Assembly: GCA_029259725.1 (NCBI GenBank)
Contig: JAJDER010000016.1
Location: 1 to 47,595 of the forward strand
Origin: Planctomycetota bacterium
Lineage (GTDB): Bacteria; Planctomycetota; B15-G4
DNA: 47,595 nucleotides
Direction: 5' to 3'
Shown: positions 25,293 through 32,547 of the stretch, one piece after another
Numbering within the stretch: the first letter of the stretch is position 1
Layout: every line of letters begins with the position of its first letter
The notes under the pieces: generated by a model
What the model saw: the letters and a program-made list of their open reading frames with translations, nothing else
Told to the model about the DNA's origin: nothing
Database searches by the model: none
Program-made: the position numbers and the translations under genes

Positions 25293-25910
25293 TTAACCCC
25301 GCGCCCCGCCCGAGTTCCTGCTCGGCGCACGGTGCAGCGCGGCGATGGCCACGGCCAGGGCATCGGTGGCATCCCTCGACAACTTCGGGAGATCCAGCGC
25401 CGTCACGACCGCCTCGGGACGTCCGGTCCCCGCTTCGGTGCCCGAGCTCCCTGCGATCGCTCCGTCGGAGGCCACCCCCAGCGCGGACCGTGGCGAACGA
25501 CCGCCGCGGGACGCCGGGCCGAGGAGCAGGCCGACCATGTGGGCCACCTGGTCCTTGGTCGCCGCGCCCCGTCCGGTGACGGCCTTCTTCACCTCGGCCG
25601 GGGACAGCTCGCAGAGTGGGCAGGTGCCCGCGCCCACGGCAGCCATGAGCGCACCCCGCGCCTGGCCCAGGACCACCAGCGAACGCGTGTTCACGCCGTG
25701 GAAGACGGTCTCCATGGCGACCAGGTCCGGCGACCACTGCAACAGGACCTCGGTCAGGCGGCCGTGCAGGTGGTCCAGCCGTTCCGCCAGCGAGCCCCCC
25801 CGCTTGGGCGCGAGCACACCCGCGTCGAGCAGCCGCAATCGACTGCCTTCGCGGGCGATGCAACCGTAGCCCGTGCGCGACGAGCCGGGATCGATGCCCA
25901 GGACCAGCAT
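25293..25910 (-). CDS. ruvC: Holliday junction resolvase RuvC with an internal insertion
   Basis: The 205-residue protein cleaves four-way DNA junctions with RuvAB in recombinational repair. The N-terminus MLVLGIDPGSSRTGYG carries catalytic D7. E67 lies in LVAMETVFHGVN. The C-terminal acidic pair is D180/D183 in LSRDATDALAVAIAALH. The order matches E. coli RuvC (D7, E66, D138, D141), but the last pair is shifted by 42 residues. A Gly/Ser/Ala-rich insertion sits between MVGLLLG and LDLPKLSRD. Total length (205) therefore exceeds the usual 160-180. The gene is divergent from ispD. The minus-strand hexamer TAGGAT ends six bases before the ATG, suggesting a leaderless or near-leaderless transcript. 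ruvA and ruvB are not in the window. Confidence 0.92.
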   Translation of the reverse strand: MLVLGIDPGSSRTGYGCIAREGSRLRLLDAGVLAPKRGGSLAERLDHLHGRLTEVLLQWSPDLVAMETVFHGVNTRSLVVLGQARGALMAAVGAGTCPLCELSPAEVKKAVTGRGAATKDQVAHMVGLLLGPASRGGRSPRSALGVASDGAIAGSSGTEAGTGRPEAVVTALDLPKLSRDATDALAVAIAALHRAPSRNSGGARG

Positions 25911-25916
25911 GTCGCC

Positions 25917-25922
25917 ATCCTA
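25917..25922 (-). promoter_or_regulatory. Possible leaderless-type -10 element of ruvC
   Basis: TAGGAT on the minus strand ends six bases before the ruvC ATG (25910). A TAnnnT hexamer at this distance is the known signature of leaderless promoters in several high-GC bacteria. No Shine-Dalgarno sequence is apparent in the gap. Confidence 0.4.
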
Positions 25923-25967
25923 GGTCGTGCGAGGGGCCGATCCGAGCACGGGTTCGAGAGGTCCTGC

Positions 25968-25973
25968 TAGAGT
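25968..25973 (+). promoter_or_regulatory. Possible leaderless-type -10 element of ispD-ispF
   Basis: TAGAGT ends eight bases before the ispD ATG (25982). The intervening gcgccgcc is no ribosome-binding site. It faces the ruvC element within the same 71-bp divergent spacer. Confidence 0.4.
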
Positions 25974-25981
25974 GCGCCGCC

Positions 25982-26728
25982 ATGAGTCGTCGCGCCGCTC
26001 TCGTCGTCGTCGCCGCCGGAACCGGAGACCGCCTGGGCGCTCCCCGGCACAAGGCACTGGTCGAACTCGGCGGCCGCCCGCTCGTGGAGCAGACGCTGCT
26101 CAGGCTCCTGGCCGAGACCTGGCTGGACCCGGTGGTCCTGGTCGGCCACCCGGAGGACCTGCCGGCGTTGAAGCAGCTCGCCCTGGGGTGGCCGCGCGCG
26201 GTCACGGTCGTGGCCGGCGGCGCGCGCCGCCAGGACTCGGTCGCGGCCGGCTTGTTCACCCTGATCACGCAGGCCGACCCGCCCGACGTGGTCCTGGTCC
26301 ACGACGCCGCGCGCCCCTTCCCACCCTGTGAAGCGCTCGGGCGACTGACCGATGCCGCCGCCGCCCACGGCGCCGCGCTGCTCGCACTCCCCGTCGCCGA
26401 CACGCTCAAGCAGCAGACCGAGGCGACCGTCGCCGGGACGAACGGAAGCGCGAGCCCGGCCGACGCCCTCGTCCAGGCCACGGTCCCGCGCGCCGGACTC
26501 TGGGCCGCACAGACCCCGCAGGCCTTCCGACGCACCGAGCTGCTCGACCGCCTCGCCCTGGCCGAGGCCGAGGGCCGCACGGTCACCGACGAAGCCGCGC
26601 TCTTCGAGGAGCAGGGCCAGGTGGCCCTCGTCCGTGGCTCGTCCCACAACTTCAAGATCACTACGATGGACGATCTTCGGCTCGCCGAAGCCCTGCTCCC
26701 TCTGCACCCGCGAGAATCCTCTCCATGA
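25982..26728 (+). CDS. ispD: 2-C-methyl-D-erythritol 4-phosphate cytidylyltransferase
   Basis: The 248-residue enzyme transfers CMP from CTP to MEP, the third step of the non-mevalonate isoprenoid pathway. The CTP-binding loop reads VVVAAGTGDRLGAPRHKALVEL, with R17 and K24 equivalent to the E. coli R20/K27 pair. Downstream motifs VLVHDAARPF, AQTPQAFRR, TDEAALFE and the closing SSHNFKITTMDDLRLAEALL are all typical. The loop between L-P-V-A-D-T-L-K and V-P-R is longer than usual (EATVAGTNGSASPADALVQ). Its stop overlaps the ispF start as ATGA, so the two are translationally coupled, a common arrangement for these two genes. Confidence 0.95.
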   Translation: MSRRAALVVVAAGTGDRLGAPRHKALVELGGRPLVEQTLLRLLAETWLDPVVLVGHPEDLPALKQLALGWPRAVTVVAGGARRQDSVAAGLFTLITQADPPDVVLVHDAARPFPPCEALGRLTDAAAAHGAALLALPVADTLKQQTEATVAGTNGSASPADALVQATVPRAGLWAAQTPQAFRRTELLDRLALAEAEGRTVTDEAALFEEQGQVALVRGSSHNFKITTMDDLRLAEALLPLHPRESSP

Positions 26729-27222
26729 GTCTCGAGAACATCGGCATCGGCCTCGGCGTCGACGCGCACAAGTTCAAGCCGGGGGGGCCGCTCATCCTCG
26801 GTGGCGTGACGATCCCGTTCGATCGCGGGCTCGAGGCCCACTCCGACGGCGACGTGCTCATGCATGCCGTGATCGATGCCGTGCTCAGCGCCGCCGACCT
26901 CCCCGACCTCGGAGAGCTCTTCCCGGCGACGGACGAGAACCGCGGCCGCTCGTCGGTGGACATGGCGCGCGAGGTGGCCCGGCAGCTCAACGTGGCCGGT
27001 GCGCGCATCCTCAGCATCGACGCCGTCGTGCTGACCCAGAAGCCTCGCATCTCGCCGCTGCGCGGACAGTTGCGCGAGTCCGTCGCGGCGTGTTTCGACC
27101 TGAAGGTGCGCCAGGTGAACGTGAAGGGCAAGACCTTCGACCACATGGGACCCATCGGGCGCGAGGAGGGCATCGAGTCCCGTGTCGTCGCCCTGGTGGA
27201 GCGCGGCTACACCACCAGCTGA
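26725..27222 (+). CDS. ispF: 2-C-methyl-D-erythritol 2,4-cyclodiphosphate synthase
   Basis: The 165-residue enzyme cyclises CDP-ME 2-phosphate to MEcPP in isoprenoid synthesis. Zinc ligands are visible as D13 and H15 (GVDAHKF) and H47 in AHSDGDVLMHAVIDA. The signature continues DLPDLGELFP and the C-terminal GPIGREEGIESRVVALVE; family members more often read G-F-x-G-R-x-E-G-I-A at the end. Length fits the family. It is coupled to ispD through a four-base overlap. Confidence 0.95.
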   Translation: MSLENIGIGLGVDAHKFKPGGPLILGGVTIPFDRGLEAHSDGDVLMHAVIDAVLSAADLPDLGELFPATDENRGRSSVDMAREVARQLNVAGARILSIDAVVLTQKPRISPLRGQLRESVAACFDLKVRQVNVKGKTFDHMGPIGREEGIESRVVALVERGYTTS

Positions 27223-27256
27223 TCCCGCCCGAGCCCGGATCGAAGCCGAGCCGGGG

Positions 27257-28459
27257 TCAGCGCGAAGCCGCGCCCGCCGGTCCGGTGCGCGCGGCCTCGA
27301 TCACCGTGCCGTAGAACGCCGTGGTCGCCGCGGCCTGGGAGTCGATGTCGAAGCGCCGCCGTGCCGCGTCCGCGGCGCCCTGGCCCATGCGCGCACGCAG
27401 ATCGGGCTCGGCCACCATGCGCTCGAGGCCCGCCGCGAGTCCGTCGGCGGACTCCTCCACGACGAGTCCGGAACTGCCCTCCTCCACGATGTCGGGCAGC
27501 GGCGCTCGCGGCGTCACGATCGACGGGAGGCCCATCGCCATCTGCTCGCGGAGGGCGCGACAGGTTCCATCCGAACCCGGCACGAGGAAGAGCGAGGCGT
27601 CGAGGCCGGCGAGGGCGCTGGGGTACTCGTCGTGCTTGAGGTAGCCGGTGGAGATGACGCTTCCGGCCAGGCCCATGCGCTCGATCGGGTCGAGCAGCAG
27701 CGCCTTGATGTGCGTGCCGCGCCCGATGACGACCAGCTTCAGCTGCGGGTGCCGGCGCACGATGCGGGCGTGGGCCTCGAGCAGGATCTCGAAGCGGCGG
27801 TGTCCCTGCACGCGGGCCACGATGCCGATGCCCACGTCGTCGGGAGCGAGTCCGATGCGCTCCCGGCCCGCCGTGCGATCGAAGCGGCGCGAGTCGAACC
27901 GGACCAGGTCCACGCCGCCCTCGATCAGGGTCATCGGCCGCGGGATGCCACCGACCGAGACCGAGCTGGCGGAACCGCCGTACTGGTGCAGCGTCGTGTC
28001 GAACGCCGTGCGCGAGTTCACGATCAGGCCGTCCATCGCCCGGCGCGCCACGCGACGCGTCCGGAAGCCACCCGACAGGCCGCGCGCGTCGTAGGCCGTG
28101 CGCACCAGATGGCCGATGCCCGTCCGCGCCACGGCCATGGAGGCGATCCGATGGTCGTTGTCCATGTGGGCGTGGACGATCTCGGGTCGGAACTCCTCGA
28201 GCAGTCCCGCGAGCCGGCGGGCGTCCTCGCGATTGGCCCGGAATCGCGCGTGCTTGCCGAGCAGGAAGCCGGCCCGGTGCGGCACGCCGCGCGACTCGGC
28301 CTCGGGCACGATGCGCGACTGCGCCCCCTCGGAGGGCTCGCCGGACAGGAACAGCACCTCGTGGTCGGCGCACTGCCTCCAGGCCACGTTGAGCGCAGGC
28401 TCGGCCGGGCCGGTCCACTTCCAGTTGCTGAACAGGTGCAAGATACGCAAGGAAGGCAC
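27257..28459 (-). CDS. Family 4 glycosyltransferase
   Basis: I start at GTG (28459), giving 400 residues beginning PSLRILHLFSNWKWTGPAEP, a normal GT-B opening. The frame is open to 28636, but the added residues are Arg-rich and without structure. A TTG four codons past my start (28450) would give the even more canonical MRILHLF. The GT4 core is seen in VVIGRGTHIKALLL, VISTGYLKHDEYPSALAGLD, LFLVPGSDGT and REQMAMGLPSIVTPRAPLPDIVEEGSSGLVV, the region of the donor-binding E-x7-E motif. It would transfer a nucleotide-activated sugar in the cytoplasm, probably for a surface glycan or glycolipid. The acceptor is unknown. It ends 34 bases from the end of ispF (convergent) and is divergent from the gene at 28650. 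Confidence 0.85.
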   Translation of the reverse strand: MPSLRILHLFSNWKWTGPAEPALNVAWRQCADHEVLFLSGEPSEGAQSRIVPEAESRGVPHRAGFLLGKHARFRANREDARRLAGLLEEFRPEIVHAHMDNDHRIASMAVARTGIGHLVRTAYDARGLSGGFRTRRVARRAMDGLIVNSRTAFDTTLHQYGGSASSVSVGGIPRPMTLIEGGVDLVRFDSRRFDRTAGRERIGLAPDDVGIGIVARVQGHRRFEILLEAHARIVRRHPQLKLVVIGRGTHIKALLLDPIERMGLAGSVISTGYLKHDEYPSALAGLDASLFLVPGSDGTCRALREQMAMGLPSIVTPRAPLPDIVEEGSSGLVVEESADGLAAGLERMVAEPDLRARMGQGAADAARRRFDIDSQAAATTAFYGTVIEAARTGPAGAASR

Positions 28460-28649
28460 TCTATCGGCGCGGTCGTCCCCTCTCAACGACACGTTGCCCG
28501 GACGGCGCCGTGCGACGATCATGGATCCTGGCGTGCACGCCCCGCGCTCGGCGGGCCCCCTGTTGCCAAGGGCCGGTGGGTTCCTAGTCCGCTGTCGTCC
28601 CCCTTCGAGCCCAGACCATGTCTCGACGTGACGCACCCGACCGGCCCGG

Positions 28650-31556
28650 ATGGCCCGCGTGAGCCGGCCACCGCGACGTCGTGGTTGCTCCCGGGGGAGC
28701 CTGCTTCCGGTCGTGGCCGTGATCCTGGCCGGCGTGGTGGCCTACGGGACACGCGAGGGCGCGTGGATGGACAAGCTCGCCGGCCGGGACCGAGACCCGG
28801 GCGGGGTGATCAGCGGCGTGGCCGAGACCGACGGCGTGGCCGGTGCCGGAGCGTCCGTCGAGGAGTCGCGGCCAAGCGACTCGGTCGACACCTTCGATCC
28901 GCGGGCGCCCTTCCTCGTGCCCGGCCAGGCCGAAGCCGCGGGCGTCGCCGCGCCCTCGGCCCCATCGGGCACCCCGGGCAGCGACACGACTCCCGCGGAT
29001 GAAGCCGACGACGGCGAACACGGCGGCGCCGAACACGACGACGCCGAACACACCGTCACCGAGGGCACCACCGACCGCGGCCTGCGCCGCTTCGGCGTGG
29101 ACGGCGCGCCTCGAGCCGCCCCGGGGGCGGTCACGATCCCCGTGGTCTCCTGGGACGCGGGCACTCCGGCCGACAGCAGCGAGGAGATGGCGGGTTTCCG
29201 CGTCCGACTCGAGCTGCACCCGACGGACGGCGAGGCGCTCTCCGGCCTGGTCGAGGCGCTGGTGGCCGAGGATCGCGTCGACGAGGGCCTCGAGCAGGTG
29301 GCGCGCTTCGCCTCCGCGGGCGGGGATCGAGAACGGGCGCGGGCCTGGATCGAGCGGCTGGACCCGTTTCGCGACGCGCGGCGGGCGTCGGTCGATGACG
29401 CCGTGACGCGCCTGATCGCACGGGCCGAGTGGTGCGAGGAGCGCAAGCTCCGGCTGAACCAGGCCGCGTTCCTCGACGCCGCCGCCGCACTCGACGCCAG
29501 CCTGGTCCGCGCCGGCGACGGCGCCGCCGAGATCCTCGCGGTCCTGCGCGACAAGCTGCTCTCCGATCGCGACGCCCTCGCCTCGCTGGCCCGGGCGGGG
29601 ATGCCGCTGGGCGCCGACTTCGATCGCCACCCGGACAAGGACGACGCCCAGCTGAAGCGGATCGACGAGCGCCTGCGCGAGCGGGGCGAAGCCAACGAGG
29701 TCACGACGCGCCACTTCGTCGTGAGCACCGAGGGCGGCGAGCTGCTCGCCTGGCGGGCCGCCGACCTGCTCGAACAGGTGCACGGCGAGCTGCAGCATCG
29801 CTTCGATCTCCCGCGCTTCGGTCGCCGCGGCAAGCACGCTGTCGTCGTGCACGTGACCGAGGCCGCCTACAACACCGCTCGGCTCCAACAGGAGACGCCG
29901 CCGGCCGAGTGGACGCTCGGTTTCTTGACCGACGACGGCGACCTGGTCGCCCTCGACCCGCGCGTGCGCGGCGGATCGGTGGAGCAACTCTGGGGCGTCC
30001 TCGCCCGCGAGACGGCGCGACGGTTCGTGCGCGAGCTCACCGCACCCACCAGGCCGCCCCTGTGGATCGAGTTGGGCCTCGCGGCGACGGTCGAGGGCGC
30101 GACCCGCCTCGCGGACGGCTCGGTGGACCTGTCGCGTGACCCCCCTCGGCGCCGCCGCGACGTGGGGCTTTCGCTCGCCGGCCAGGGCGAGCGCCCCTAC
30201 GCCGTGGACCAGGTGGTGCGCTTCCGGCCCGAGGATCCCGGGGCCACGACCTGGGCCTGGGCGCTCGTCCGCTACCTGCGCGATGCCGAGGACGAGACCG
30301 GGCGGACCCTGTTCCGGGACCGCTGGGAGGCGCTCGTCGACCGGTACCGCACCGACCCACCGAGCATCGAGGGTCTCGATCGCGACGAGATCGCCGAGGG
30401 GGACTTCCGCCTGGTGCGTCGCCTCGTGGTCACCGACGACGACCCGCGCGGCGAGATCGACTCGGCCCTCGCGCTGCAGCGCGCCTTCCACGGCTGGTGG
30501 CGCGACGAGACGGCCCTCGATCGGCACGAGGCGGGCGCGGTGGGCGCGGCGCTGGAACGCTCGCGCACGCTGACCCAGGCGCGCCGCCACGACGAGGCCG
30601 CCGCGGTGTTGCGGCGCGCGCTCGCCGCGGGCGCGGGTGATGTCGAGGCCTGGCGCCTGCTGGTGGATGTCGAGGACGCACGCCGCGACGACGACCGCGC
30701 CTTGCTCGCCGCACGTCAGGTGGTCGCGCTCACCGATCCGCGCGAACCGTCCCGCTGGCTGCCCGTGGACGCGATCAAGTCCAACCTGGCCACCGACCTG
30801 GCCGAAGACGACGCGACGCTGCGCACCGCGGTGATCTCGCTCGTCGATGGCTACGTGCAGGCGGGCCTGCCGCGCGCCGCGCGCCGCGTCCTGGACACCC
30901 TGCTCGCCGCCTGGCCGCTCGACGTCGGCTACCGTGCCCAGCGCGCGACGCTCACCGAGCAGCTCTCCGGCGGCGAACTCTGGCAGCGCGATCGACTGGG
31001 CCTGGTCGAGGACATCTCGCCCTTCCACGGCGACGCCACGCTGTTCCAGGCCAACGGCACGTCGCTCGACGTGCGCTGCGCGGACCGCGTGCGCCCCGCG
31101 ACCCTGCGCGGCCTGGCGCACCTGCGGCCGCCGTGCCGGCTGCGCATGCACATCGCCTTCCGCGACTCCTCGGCGCGCACCGGCAAGGACCGTCGCACGC
31201 ACTACGTCGGCTTCACCTTCGGCGCCGAGCTCCCCGAGGAGCCCGGCGAGTGGGGCCTCTTCGTCACGCCCGCGGGGCGCATCGAGCTGGCCACGCAGGG
31301 CAACCTGGAATGGCCCTCGTACGCCATCGGCCAGGGCCCGCCCGAGGCCCTGGAGCTGGAGATCCGACTCGACGAGCGCAGCTTCGAGGTGCTCACCTCC
31401 GGCAAGAGCCTGGGCGTCCAGCCCCTCGACACCCGCCGCGCCGAGGGCTGGCTGGGCCTGTACGCACGGCACACCGACGCGCGGCTGACCGAGTTGATCG
31501 TGGAGCGGCCGGAGATCCCGGATCCCGCCCGAGCCTGGTGGGCGTCGGGGCGGTAG
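28650..31556 (+). CDS. Membrane-anchored protein with a degenerate gluzincin-like peptidase domain and a C-terminal lectin-like domain
   Basis: The protein has 968 residues. One N-terminal membrane segment (LLPVVAVILAGVVAYG, about 18-33) is followed by an acidic, low-complexity linker (about 35-165). A helical stretch rich in Arg and Glu comes next. Residues about 355-490 resemble the peptidase MA/DUF1570 layout: TTRHFVVST, HAVVVHVTEAAYNTARL, then LARETARRFV and PPLWIELGLAATVEG. In active members these last two read HExxH and WxxEG; here the site is R-E-T-A-R, so metal binding is probably lost. A TPR-like helical segment (about 640-770) and a beta-rich C-terminal part (about 800-955) follow, the latter with LFQANGTSLDVRC and LEIRLDERSFEVL, reminiscent of concanavalin-like domains. 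Likely periplasmic. Domain calls are by eye and tentative. Confidence 0.7.
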   Translation: MARVSRPPRRRGCSRGSLLPVVAVILAGVVAYGTREGAWMDKLAGRDRDPGGVISGVAETDGVAGAGASVEESRPSDSVDTFDPRAPFLVPGQAEAAGVAAPSAPSGTPGSDTTPADEADDGEHGGAEHDDAEHTVTEGTTDRGLRRFGVDGAPRAAPGAVTIPVVSWDAGTPADSSEEMAGFRVRLELHPTDGEALSGLVEALVAEDRVDEGLEQVARFASAGGDRERARAWIERLDPFRDARRASVDDAVTRLIARAEWCEERKLRLNQAAFLDAAAALDASLVRAGDGAAEILAVLRDKLLSDRDALASLARAGMPLGADFDRHPDKDDAQLKRIDERLRERGEANEVTTRHFVVSTEGGELLAWRAADLLEQVHGELQHRFDLPRFGRRGKHAVVVHVTEAAYNTARLQQETPPAEWTLGFLTDDGDLVALDPRVRGGSVEQLWGVLARETARRFVRELTAPTRPPLWIELGLAATVEGATRLADGSVDLSRDPPRRRRDVGLSLAGQGERPYAVDQVVRFRPEDPGATTWAWALVRYLRDAEDETGRTLFRDRWEALVDRYRTDPPSIEGLDRDEIAEGDFRLVRRLVVTDDDPRGEIDSALALQRAFHGWWRDETALDRHEAGAVGAALERSRTLTQARRHDEAAAVLRRALAAGAGDVEAWRLLVDVEDARRDDDRALLAARQVVALTDPREPSRWLPVDAIKSNLATDLAEDDATLRTAVISLVDGYVQAGLPRAARRVLDTLLAAWPLDVGYRAQRATLTEQLSGGELWQRDRLGLVEDISPFHGDATLFQANGTSLDVRCADRVRPATLRGLAHLRPPCRLRMHIAFRDSSARTGKDRRTHYVGFTFGAELPEEPGEWGLFVTPAGRIELATQGNLEWPSYAIGQGPPEALELEIRLDERSFEVLTSGKSLGVQPLDTRRAEGWLGLYARHTDARLTELIVERPEIPDPARAWWASGR

Positions 31557-31751
31557 CGGGAGGCGCGCTCGGCGTCGGTGGCACGGGCGCCTTCGGCCGG
31601 CACGGGCGTCCGACATCGCGGCCGGGCCGGCGGCGGTCGCCTCTGGCTGGCGGCACCCTTGGCCTCTTGCGCGAAGCCCGGGGCATCGATCACCATGTCG
31701 TCTCGCGCGGAGCGACGAGGCGCTGCACCACGGGCCTCGTCGGTGCACCCG

Positions 31752-31827
31752 GGCGGGCGTAACTCAGTTGGTAGAGTGTCAGCTTCCCAAGCTGAATGTC
31801 GCCGGTTCGAACCCGGTCGCCCGCTCC
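31752..31827 (+). tRNA. tRNA-Gly (CCC anticodon)
   Basis: The 76 nt fold completely. The acceptor GCGGGCG pairs with CGCCCGC, and the D-stem ACTC with GAGT. The anticodon stem TCAGC/GCTGA carries the loop TTCCCAA (CCC). The T-stem GCCGG/CCGGT has loop TTCGAAC, the discriminator is T, and CCA is encoded. The lower-GC island begins directly after it. Confidence 0.95.
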
Positions 31828-32547
31828 ATGAGTATGCTGCAAATTGCCTCTGAAGAGGATCTGGGCGGTCTCGGCAACGGTAACTAAGCGACGACGGGGA
31901 GTAGCGGGTCCGCGGGGTGCTCGTCCCTTCGCGGACTCGATGGTGCAACGTTGTGGGCGCAGTAGAAGTCACACGTGCCACTCTTGCCTCCCGACGAATC
32001 GGCCACCCTTGATACGGTTGCGGCTGAACGATGCACTCGGCCAGAAGACCCAGCGACACTTGCCGGAGACCTCACGGCCGCATTGCCCACTGTCACACCA
32101 TGGCTTGCTCCCGTCCGCCCAACAGCGTGTCCTCTCAGTGCGCTGGCCTCGCTACCCCTAGCGCTCCGGCCGACAGCCGTGCCACTGCCCTCGGCGAACA
32201 CTTAGTCGTGGCTCTACAATCGAGGTGACCACGCCCCACTCTCGGTCTTTCGCTATCATTGGTATCCGTCCTCGGAGGGGAAGAAGATGACGACGAGCAG
32301 GGAAGAGGCGCAAGCGACGACGCGGCCTGCACGAAGGCCACTCCCCACTGACGCGCGCAACTGGCCGAAGACGAGATAGGGCCACAGTCGGGTTGGGCTC
32401 CGTTGGCCAAGGGCACCAGTCGGCATCACTAACGCAACGTCATGGACAGCTCCCTCTATTAAGGAGAGGTGAGCGGAAAGGTGACGGCGCCGCGGAAGCA
32501 AGCAGCGAGAGCGCTTCCTGCGCCGACGTCCGTAGGGGAGGAACAAC
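31828..32547. other. Island segment without a recognised gene
   Basis: About 720 bp between tRNA-Gly and the 900-residue protein gene. Small frames are open on both strands, for example a minus-strand frame of about 105 codons covering 31884-32201. None carries a motif or a credible start signal I recognise. It may be a decayed gene. A good ribosome-binding site for the next gene (aggggagg) lies at its right end. Confidence 0.5.

Noticed and set aside
31202-32059. A minus-strand frame of about 285 codons running across tRNA-Gly
   Set aside because: It contains GSNRRHSAWEADTLPTELRP, the well-known false translation of an antisense tRNA-Gly region, and overlaps the end of the 968-residue gene.
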